From Typhlomys cinereus (lineage: Eukaryota; Chordata; Mammalia; Rodentia; Platacanthomyidae), in NCBI GenBank assembly GCA_023101885.1, contig JALPQD010000409.1, forward strand, positions 1,328,610 through 1,392,609: a stretch of DNA of 64,000 nucleotides, written 5' to 3'. A program made the translations under genes and the position numbers. The notes beneath the pieces were generated by a model. The model saw only the letters and a program-made list of their open reading frames with translations, was not told where the DNA came from and made no database searches. Position 1 is the first letter of the stretch. The number at the start of each line of letters is the position of its first letter. Positions 55,936-64,000 of this stretch are shown piece after piece.

Positions 55936-56976
55936 AGACACATTTAGATGCCTTATGTGTTCCTTAATATGTGGATCCTTGTTCCAAATCCACTTAAGGA
56001 CATATTCAAAGGTAAATCTCTATAATACCCAGTATAATCACAAAGGATTATAAACAGGAGGGAAGGGGAAGGAGGACTTCAAAAGAACCAAGAGAAAATA
56101 GGCAACAGTCATTTATTGCATGTAAGTAGTGAGATATCTTATGCAGCTTACTCACTTCCTTTCCTGGTCACTTGGGAGTGAATAGGTTGATCTCACCAAT
56201 CAGGGAGGATAGAGGGATAGAAGGTAACCATATAGAAGGTAACCATAGGGCAAATGGGACACTGACACCCCCCCAACACACACACATACTGCTGTGTCCT
56301 ATTCCTATTCTTCCATCTACTTTTGAGTCTTCTCTTATATTAAGATCTTCATTTAAACAATCTTTTTCTGTTTAGGAGATGATCTTGACAACCAATCATT
56401 GCAGCCAAGGACAGTGCAGGAAAAGCAAAACTGAAAACAACAACAAACCGTAATTCACAACACCAAAGTCCTTACATTGTTCACTTGGAATTAGAGGAGC
56501 ACTAACAATTTTCAGCATAGTCCACACAAATTAAGGCTGCAGCAGACAGTAATCACTTTGCCTCACCTGCACAATGGCTGACTTGTCAATGAACCCCCAA
56601 AGTCCAGCATGGATCACAGGGACTAAGGCTCCTGGCATTGGGATTCTTAGACTTAAGGGATTAAACAGTCATAATAGAGTTCCCTTACTAACAGGGAACC
56701 CAAGAAAGGGCTCTGTTCTATGCTACAGAGTCCTGAACCCTCACTAGGGTGGAGGACTCAGAGGGAGTTTCGGTATTCATACAAAATTATATTCCAGGGG
56801 ATGGGAGAGCAGATGGAGTTATCGTGAGAGGGGGAGGGAGGGGAGATGAAAGGAAGGGGAGAAGGGGGAGAGTCTGATGGGGTACAACTAGGGAGGTGCA
56901 GGGTTATGGAGAGGATGGGGGTACCTATTGAGCTTATATGATTAGGATAATAATAAAATGTTGGAGAAAAAATATA
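55346..56976 (+). mobile_element. 5'-truncated L1, plus strand
   Basis: It starts in the ORF2 C-terminal region ('ccaaggagataaatagccc'), runs through the 3' UTR and ends A-rich near 56976. It shares the L1 3' UTR G-rich tract (about 56815-56900). The left junction is the poly-A run. No target duplication was found, so it may have inserted into a pre-existing A-rich tail. Confidence 0.82.
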
Positions 56977-57321
56977 CCTTGTCTCTCCCAGCTGTATTAC
57001 TAAGAAATGCAAATTCAAAGCTATAGTTTAAGGAATAGTGGTTATTCTCTGTTGTTGTGAGACAACACTGAGACTCAACCAACCTTAGGGGAGAATGTGT
57101 GATTTATTCAGCTTGAGGGCCCAGAAGATACACTCCTACATGGCAAAAAATTCATGCCTCGGTGCCAGAAGCTGAAGAAGTCTTAAGTCCCTGTAGACAT
57201 ATAGAAGGCTAAGAGTTATTAACTTCCCACTTCAAACTTAAGAATAAATTTCTCTGGGATTTAGGGTGTGGCTAAACAACCAGAAAACCCAACCTCTTTG
57301 ACTTCCTTCCTCCAACAAGGC

Positions 57322-57706
57322 TATAGTAGTTAATACTGGGTGTTGACTTTGACCACACCTGGCAATAATTTAGATCAGCTGTGAGACCACCTGAAGATAT
57401 TATCTGGACCAATATAATACAAAGTCCAACCCTAGATCTGATTGCAACCTCCTTAGACCTGATTGAAACCTCCCAGTAGCAGACCAGATAAAAGGAACCA
57501 TTAAACAGAAGAGTGAGAAGAGAGATTCTCCAAGGATGTTTGCAGTGACTTAGCCTACCTCCAACTTCAGCCACCAGCCATGTCACTTCTGCTATGAAAG
57601 TCTGTTTTTCCCCTCTGGAACCATAAGCTAAATAAATCTCCCTTTATTCTTTAAGTTGATTGACATTGGATGACTTTCATAGCAATAGTTAAGAGTAACT
57701 GTTACA
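57322..57706 (+). repeat. LTR-like repeat, 385 bp
   Basis: Begins 'tatagtagttaatactgggt' and ends 'agtaactgttaca' with 'aaataaatc' about 75 bp before the end. A 5-bp duplication (aaggc at 57317-57321 and 57707-57711) flanks it. The 5' half resembles the solo LTR at 54318 ('agttaat...gggtgt...gac') and the 3' half matches the repeat at 17066 ('ggaaccataagct.aataaa'). It links the two repeat types into one ERVL-like group. Confidence 0.6.
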
Positions 57707-57714
57707 AAGGCTCC

Positions 57715-58020
57715 ACCTCATAAAGGTGCCGTGACCTTCCCATCAACTAAATATTCAAACATATTTGTCTATGGATGACAACTCATATTTCAAAGCATGA
57801 CAAGTAGCATCTGAATACTTAAGTTGAAAACTAAAACACTTCTTTTATTATGGTACTGAAACAGTAACCATTTAAAAATAGTGTCTACAATTTGTGAATC
57901 TTTTACTATTTGACAAATGTCAGAATGATTATACATGTAGTTATTTTAATTAATATAGCTAATTCTTAGTTGCTATATGTATTTTAAGATGGCAATAGGA
58001 AGAAGAAAATTGAGGATGTA
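57715..58020. other. AT-rich background
   Basis: No feature recognised. Confidence 0.5.
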
Positions 58021-58035
58021 TAAGACTGCAACATG

Positions 58036-58242
58036 GGGGCTGGAGAGGTGGCTCAGGGGTTAAGCCTCTGCTTTGCAGGCAGAAGGTCCTGAGTTTGGAT
58101 CCCAGATCCCATGTATAGACGCCAGGCAGAAGTGGGGGTAGCCTGCGCTTCTGGTCCTGGTAGGGCGGAGCCTGTGAATACCGAGGCAGAAGGAGGTGGA
58201 GGCGCACAATTGAATAAATAATAATAAAAAAATTTAAAAAAA
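58036..58242 (+). mobile_element. Young tRNA-derived SINE with internal deletion
   Basis: Head and most of the body are present, but the sequence jumps from 'ggaggtggaggcg' directly to 'cacaattgaataaataat', so the 'tccatggtggttc' segment and the CA tract are missing. A perfect 11-bp target duplication (actgcaacatg at 58025-58035 and 58243-58253) flanks it. The deletion may have occurred before or during retroposition. Confidence 0.92.
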
Positions 58243-58677
58243 ACTGCAACATGAAATTTAAAACAGATTTAAGTTGGATTTGAAATTCAGATCTCTGTGT
58301 ACTAAATATTGTACTCTTTTCATGTTGAATGACTACATATTGGAAATATAACAATACTTTTTTCAAAGTATCTCTGGTGTATCATAATGCTGATTACCAT
58401 AATTTAAGACACTCTAGTACCTCAGAGTAATATTTTAGGTAAGTATTCACTATCAATTTAGTAAAACAGAACTATTAGAGTGATGAAATATTATTTTAAT
58501 ATTTGAGCTCATGTTATTTTAAGAATTTATACAAGTAGTGTATATGTGTGTGGGTATGTTTGTGTGTCTTGAAAGTAATATCCTAATATCCTTTTGAGAC
58601 ACTAAAATACATTCAACTTAAAATATAACTGCTAAAGAGATGAACTAACCTTTAATTTTAAACTTTAAAATGTAGAG

Positions 58678-58815
58678 GATTTCTTAAGACATGGTCTCAA
58701 CTAAAGTACCAACTGCCCTAGAACTAACTTTGTAGCTCAAGATGGACTTGAGCATGTGGTAATCATCATACTTCAACTTCCCAAATATCAGTAATATAGA
58801 CATAAGCAACTAGAA
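58678..58815 (-). mobile_element. Old B1-like SINE relic
   Basis: The plus strand reads 'agacatggtctcaactaaag', 'ccctagaactaactttgtag' and 'aacttcccaaatatcagtaatatagacataagcaac', the reversed B1 order (gagacagggtctc, ctggaactcac, cctcccaagtgctgggattaaagg). It is strongly diverged. Confidence 0.55.
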
Positions 58816-58819
58816 TCAG

Positions 58820-60095
58820 ACCTTTTAAATATTAAATCATCTAGCAATTATTTGAAATATATTATCATTTTGTTGGTATTTAATAGCAGACATGACTAGA
58901 AATAAATTTTTAATGAATGTTTTCCTTTTAATTTTTGTGAGGAAGAGAGTCTTGTGAAAGATTCCCTAATTCTTTTGCTGATAGATTATCTCTGTATCTT
59001 CCAAGTATGTAGAAATTGGAAACATAAAGCAAATACTGCTTTCTTTACCATTTTCTGCATAGAGACTATTTCAGCCAAATAGCAAACACAAGTATGGAAA
59101 AAGGGATGTTTTTCTAGGAATGTGGTCTGCTAATAGAAAGTAACTATGTAGGATCTTCCTATAGAAAATTTGCTGAAAGAAGCAACTTTTACCACCATCT
59201 AAAACCTTTCTCATAATTAGGATTCTGAGTCACATTAGTCTAAAACAGAAAATAAAATGATCCTGGTATGAAAGAAGTTAGATATCCTATTATATATATA
59301 TAATCCCCGGAGCTATTCATTCCTTAACTTACACCATTTAGAGATTTTTTGCTCAACAAGAACAACAAAAAATCTCATTACATTTTTGAGGTAGATGCAC
59401 ATCTCCATATTAAGATGATGAAATGGTAAACATTATTTTTCACAAACTATAACTTAGAAAGAAGTGCATATGCTGTTAAATTGACTTTGTTATTAACTCC
59501 TGCAGAGTGAAACAGCAGTATTTTCCAATTTTGCAGGCATCCCTTAACAACCTCACTCTACTCTATTATTTTATTTAGAAAGCTACTATTTATAATGATT
59601 GTTCTTTCAACTGAAAAATGTTTGTGTGCTACTAACTTTTAAGCAATTTTCTCTCCCCTGTAACATAGGGGTACGCTGGTATCATACTTTAATATAATAG
59701 TATCACTACTACTTCAAAATGTGATATCTCAGAATAGATAATTTAAGAAGAAAAAAAAATAGAATATTCATGAGTTTTTTTGGAAAAGGGTTATCTACAA
59801 TATTAAAAACTGCAAGATTCCAAGGCCATATAAATATGTGGTGAAATAAAAATTTTTATTAAAATGAGAGAGAACCTAGTTATTGAATGAGGGAACATAA
59901 AATAAGATGCACAAATTGAAGTGTCTTAAATATTCAAATAATTACTTCAAGCATAATAAGCTTATTATGAAATAGAAAACTGGAGTCACATTAGAACATG
60001 AGTCGTTATAGCTGAATGGTTAATATACACTTTAGTCCCAATATGAAACATGTAATTCCAATACTATGCCTATAAAAAAAGCAATCCAGCTTCCA
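58820..60095. other. AT-rich background
   Basis: No gene, RNA or recognisable repeat. A short TA run lies at 59290-59302. Confidence 0.5.
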
Positions 60096-60097
60096 AG

Positions 60098-60656
60098 TGT
60101 TGGACCCTGAGACCCTCGCCCTAAAATTCACAAAGCAGGCCGGTTCAGGCCCACAGTATAGGCCTTGCTTGTAGTCATTCAGGCATCCATTGTTTATAGC
60201 CATCCAAGCATCCATTGTTAGTCATTGCTTAAAACTATGTACAGCCTTGAGCTTTTTACAGGTACTTCCCCACCCCTTAAGACCTCCGGCCCTTCAGTTC
60301 TGGAAAAGCAAGTTTGCACAAAGGGGAATTCCATCAATGAAGGTCACCCAGAATGAACAGCCTGCGGTTAAACAGGTGGACTGGAACGATCACCAAGAGC
60401 CAACTCCACCCGAGCTCTTGCCGACCAATGACTGTAAAGGTCATAGAAAATTCCTCAGCTAAGCAACCCCCCTACCCCAAGACCCCTTAAAAACCCCTTG
60501 CCCGAGCTGCTCGGGGCTGCTTCAGTCTTTCCTGCGTGAAAGGTTGCTGGAGCCGCCTGGCGCGTCGTTAAATAAAACCTCATGCTATTGCAGCGAGAAG
60601 GGTCTTGGTCTTTCTCTCGGTGGCCTCGTTCCTGACTGAAAGACGGGGGTCTTTCA
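60098..60656 (+). repeat. 5' LTR of the gammaretrovirus-like provirus
   Basis: Starts TGTTGGACCC and ends GGGTCTTTCA (559 bp). A 'ccaat' box lies near 60424, a TTAAAA box near 60487, and AATAAA at 60571-60576, about 85 bp before the end. The R-like region has a hairpin-prone 'cccgagctgctcggg' near the start site (60501-60515). Layout matches class I LTRs. Confidence 0.8.
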
Positions 60657-60659
60657 TTT

Positions 60660-60677
60660 TGGGGGCTCATCCAGGAT
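60660..60677 (+). promoter_or_regulatory. Primer-binding site for tRNA-Pro
   Basis: TGGGGGCTCATCCAGGAT lies three bases after the LTR end. It matches the complement of the 3' end of proline tRNA except at two positions, both G-to-A at former CpG sites. It is where the tRNA primes minus-strand DNA synthesis. Confidence 0.85.
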
Positions 60678-61010
60678 TCGAGACCCCCGAGAGATTGCCC
60701 CAACACCGGCCTCGGAGGTATGTGAGCGCTACTGTCTGTCTTTACTTGTGCTTTGTTTAAGTCTGTGTCTGTTTGTGTTTGATACTGTGTCTGTTTGTTT
60801 CCTCTTATGAGGTTCGGGGCGGTCAGAAACTGCGAGACAGACGTGTCATATCACAGAGACCGTGAGGGTCCCAGAGGACGCTCTGGACTCTCTGTAGGGG
60901 AAAGGACAGAAGTGTCCGTTCCCCATCTGGTTTTGTCTGATCTGCAGTCTGTAGTTTGTCTGATCTGCAGTCTGCAGTATTTGTGTCTTGTCTATCTTGT
61001 CTTGAATCAT
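60678..61010 (+). promoter_or_regulatory. Proviral leader with splice donor and direct repeat
   Basis: A consensus-like splice donor (AG|GTATGT, cut after 60717) is followed by a T/G-rich leader. A 23-bp direct repeat beginning 'gtctgatctgcagtctg' occurs at 60935-60957 and 60958-60980. This is the position of the packaging region in class I ERVs. No coding frame is visible. Confidence 0.6.
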
Positions 61011-63700
61011 TAAAAGGATATTAGGAAAAGAACCCAAAATCTGAGTGTTGAGGTAGAAAATTTTGCCTGTGATGATAAAGAGTTACTTCAAATGTTCTAA
61101 CTTGATTGGTTACTTGGCTTTCTTATAATATGTGGGTTTTATGTTTCAAAATAACAAGCTGTGGCCACTATAAATTTCATTGCGCGCTTATGATCACATT
61201 TTGGTTTTTGACCATGTTTACTATTTGGCATGCTCAATTTAAATGCATGTGCACACTTAGGAATAAAACATTTTGATAACGTTAAAAGGCCTGAGTACGT
61301 ACTGACCAAAATATCTTGTTTTATCTTGAAGCTTCACAAAAAGTGGCATTGTGTTTTTACCTAGGATCTGGTAACATCACTTTTGTAGTTCCTTTAAAAG
61401 TTTGTTTTCCCATGAGTAATACCAACATATCTAACAGCCAGAAAGGAAAACTGATTTCTGAAAAATTCATTGGAATTCCTTCATTCTCCTGGTATGTACG
61501 AGTTCCCTTTCTTGGGGACAAATCTGCTTTCTAATTCCCTGTTCCCAGGTGTACTCCTATGTTCTGCTATATAATGATTTTTAAGATAAGGTCTACTGCC
61601 TCTTTTAAAGGATATTTCTTACAGGATAACTAATGTGAAAACAGCAGGAAACCATCAAATAGAAAGAAATATATATGTATAGTACGTAGAGGTAAAGAAG
61701 GTTTTGGGATGAGATATGTTACTTAGAAAGTTAAAGTATGTGCAGGAGGTTTATGAGTTGGTTACTTAAAAAGAATGTTAAAGTATGTTGTGAAGGTTTG
61801 TGGGATGTAGAGTTATGAGAAGACTGAAAATAAGAGATGATGGTTAAAGAAAATATTATTTGTTATGTTTCTTCCATGTTATAAAACAAAAGATATTGAG
61901 CCTCAGAAATTAGAAATTAAGAATTAAGCTTCATGTATTCAAATGTATTTCAGTTGTCTGTTTAAAGCAGAAAATCGGTTACTCCAAAAATCCCAACTTC
62001 TCAAGGACAGTAGGAAGTTTATCAGTGGGGTCATAAGTGAAAACTGGAGAAGTCTGAGACCAGGGCCCTCCCTGCCCCCAGGGAGGTGGCCAGCAAGAGA
62101 AGCTGAGGCCCTGCCTCAGCTGCAGCTTGGAACAGACTCAAGGCCAACTAGGGAGTTTCTCTAAATCTTGGACTTTACAGTAAAAGAGACTGTGCTAAAC
62201 CAACCTCTGCTCACCTTTTGGAGCAGGCCTCTCTTGGAGGGGGAGGAAAAGGGCACCTGCAAAATGGGGGAGGGAATGTTTTAACCTCTGTATGAATGTG
62301 TGAGTGAGTGTCGGCCTGAGGTGGGAAACCTGTAACACCTCTGGCTCGAGTTTGTAGTCCCACGGCGAGATCCCTAAGATCTCTTAAAGCCACGGGATTC
62401 GATTGGGCCAGTTCTGCGTTTCCATGGTGATAACATACGGTCTAGGGTGGGATCGGATTAGAATCCGATCGCAAGTCACGAAACCGCTGAACCCACTATG
62501 GCCAAGTTATCACCCATGACTCTGCAAAGAGTGTGGCCAGACTGGTACTTGAATGATCTCTCCTGGAGGGATTCCCAACCTTTGTCTGTCTGCGTGGTGT
62601 GGTGGGGATCAATGTGACTCTAGCTCTTGGTCTACGTAGTACAGTGGGGATCAATGTAACTTTAGCTTTTGTTAGTCAATGGAAGGAAATTCCTAAAAAT
62701 GTTTGCCCTGAAGGAAAGTGTTTCAAGTCTGAGACAATGACTATGCTGTTTAAATAGCATAGGGAATACAGGAAGCTTCAGGCATGTGTGGACCATGGAC
62801 TCTCCCCTTTTAGTGTCATCGGGTGGGGCTCTGGTGGCATTGGGTGGAGTGCTGGCCTCCCCGGACCACACCATGGGCAGTGTCAATGGATGTCTTTGCT
62901 GACAACACTGTGTATATAGTGATTATCAGAACTCTGCTAAGCCACGCGTCCTTTCCTCAAGTCCAGGTTCACTAATTGAAGCCAAAAGAGAGAGATTTCC
63001 CCTTCCTGTGTCCAGGGACTATCTAGAAATTGTGAATGCTTAGTTCTACCAACCTAAAAGAGGGTCAAGTCATAGCATATTCTCAGACATGCCCTGTATA
63101 CATCTTAGACAAGAGATGATCCCAGGAAGATCTTTAAGTTATACTACCATCCAACTAGACAAACAAATGCCAGAAAGTTGAGAGACTATAGAGCTGGACC
63201 AAAAGTACCAGCTAGTAACTCAGGAAAAGCTTTGCCTCCCAATACCCTCAAGACTAAGGTGAAACAGACAGGAATTTCATTTAGCTTCCATGTCAGCCAA
63301 AGTCCTCATCTGTCAGGGGGAAGTAAACTCTCATGTGGAGGACAACAGGGCTCTCATCTGTTGAGGGAAATAGGTCCCCATCATCTGTAAGGGAGAGGTT
63401 GGCACCATCAGGAAGCTTTCATTTCTGTCTTGTAGGTAGAATCCTTTGTTTCTGTTTGTCCTAGGACTTTAAAAATAGGACAGGTGACCTAGGACTTAGT
63501 ATAAAAAAGAAAAGAAACAGAAAGAACCAGAAAGCAAAGAAATCAGAACTTGACATTTGCCTTAGGGGATAGGTTAAACAGGCACCCCAAGCAGATCAAC
63601 CCAGGACCCCTCCCGACAGGGGAAAGGTGGAAAAAGATGCTTCAAATATGACCAGACTGGGCGCTTTGAGACTGTTGTGAGCACAGAAAGCTTTCATGTG
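61011..63700 (+). other. Proviral internal region or inserted sequence, no clear gene
   Basis: The first 900 bp is AT-rich and of unknown origin. From about 62000 the composition becomes GC-richer again and leader-like or gag-like, with a near-duplicated 'tggggatcaatgtgactctagct' block at about 62602-62625 and 62645-62668. I could not read matrix or capsid. Confidence 0.4.
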
Positions 63701-63705
63701 GCCTA

Positions 63706-64000
63706 TGTCCCAACTATGGGAATTTCCACTGGAGGAAGATTGCCCCCTGAACCTCAGGGCCCAGGGGTCGAGCGAGTTCTCTGGTGGAGACCAATGAAAT
63801 GGCCTGAAGCTCTTAGCTTCCCTCCGATGGAAAAAAGGAGTTTGCCACTGATATCCAGCAAAAGGAAGCCCAAAAGTGCCAGGTTGAGCATCTCGTGAGA
63901 ACCTTGGGTTTAACGTGCAAATGGGAAGCCTCTTTGTTTCTATGTTAATAGACAAGGGAGCACAAAATTCTAGTGCTCAACTTCCTTCCTAGGCTTTTGT
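63706..64000 (+). pseudogene. Possible gag nucleocapsid and protease remnant
   Basis: In one frame 'CPNYGNFHWRKIAP' (about 63706-63747) resembles a single decayed zinc knuckle, with the second Cys changed to Tyr. About 180 bp later 'LIDKGAQNSS' (about 63937-63966) resembles the retroviral protease active site with the catalytic-motif Thr replaced by Lys. Order and spacing fit a gamma-type gag-pro junction. Similarity is short and the frames differ, so this is tentative. Confidence 0.35.

Larger units (their letters stand above)
60098..64000 (+). mobile_element. Gammaretrovirus-like provirus, 5' part, cut by window edge
   Basis: A 5' LTR, a primer-binding site for proline tRNA, a splice-donor-like site and a long leader are followed by decayed sequence with faint gag nucleocapsid and protease traces near 63.7-63.98 kb. 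The LTR end ('gggtctttca') and primer site are those of murine-leukaemia-virus-type class I ERVs. A stretch at about 61010-61930 is AT-rich and does not look retroviral, so an insertion or rearrangement there is possible. The rest of pol, env and the 3' LTR would lie beyond 64000. Confidence 0.7.

Overview
This is mammalian, almost certainly rodent, intergenic DNA. I found no host protein-coding exon, tRNA, rRNA or CpG-island promoter of a host gene. About two thirds of the window is recognisable transposable-element sequence set in AT-rich background. The rodent call rests on B1-like and B4/ID_B1-like SINE relics, class II endogenous retroviruses (ERVs), and many copies of a tRNA-derived SINE whose head resembles rodent B2/ID heads. 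The young SINE has its own body and is not the mouse or rat B1, B2 or ID element, so Mus and Rattus are unlikely. I cannot name the lineage from sequence alone.

Layout. 1-4.2 kb: AT-rich background with one old B1-like relic. 4.3-6.9 kb: two 5'-truncated minus-strand L1s, one split by a young SINE. 7.3-8.8 kb: old L1 and ERVL-like LTR relics. 9.35-12.73 kb: a complete but gene-poor LTR element (LTR, leader, LTR, 6-bp target duplication) whose LTRs carry tandem 17-bp units built on TCTCGCGAGA. 13.16-16.07 kb: truncated plus-strand L1. 17.07-18.09 kb: two related LTR-like repeats.

18.09-29.06 kb: a minus-strand betaretrovirus-like provirus with its 3' LTR at 18.09 kb, then env, integrase, RNase H, RT, protease and gag in order moving right. 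It is broken by six nested insertions: a retrocopied non-coding transcript (20.8 kb), a young SINE (21.4 kb), an L1 (23-25.2 kb), a plus-strand ERV piece with its own LTR (26.0-27.8 kb), and an old SINE that was itself split by a near full-length L1 (29.1-35.7 kb). Its 5' LTR and matrix region are missing.

36-39.5 kb: background with a B4-like SINE, a short L1 tail and a head-only SINE. 39.57-46.30 kb: a full-length minus-strand L1 with a GC-rich tandem 5' UTR, a 600-codon open stretch of ORF2 and a SINE in ORF1. 46.9-48.1 kb: young SINE and B4 relic. 48.2-57.0 kb: a decayed near full-length plus-strand L1 carrying an ERVL-type solo LTR, followed by another truncated L1. 57.3-60.1 kb: LTR-like repeat, internally deleted SINE, B1 relic and background. 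60.1-64.0 kb: the 5' end of a gammaretrovirus-like provirus (LTR, proline-tRNA primer site, leader, faint gag/pro traces), cut by the window edge.

Nothing here is a gene cluster in the usual sense. What works together is the L1 machinery and its passengers: nearly every SINE, and one orphan transcript, shows the target duplication and A-rich tail left by L1 enzymes. Each target-site duplication quoted was read directly from the sequence.
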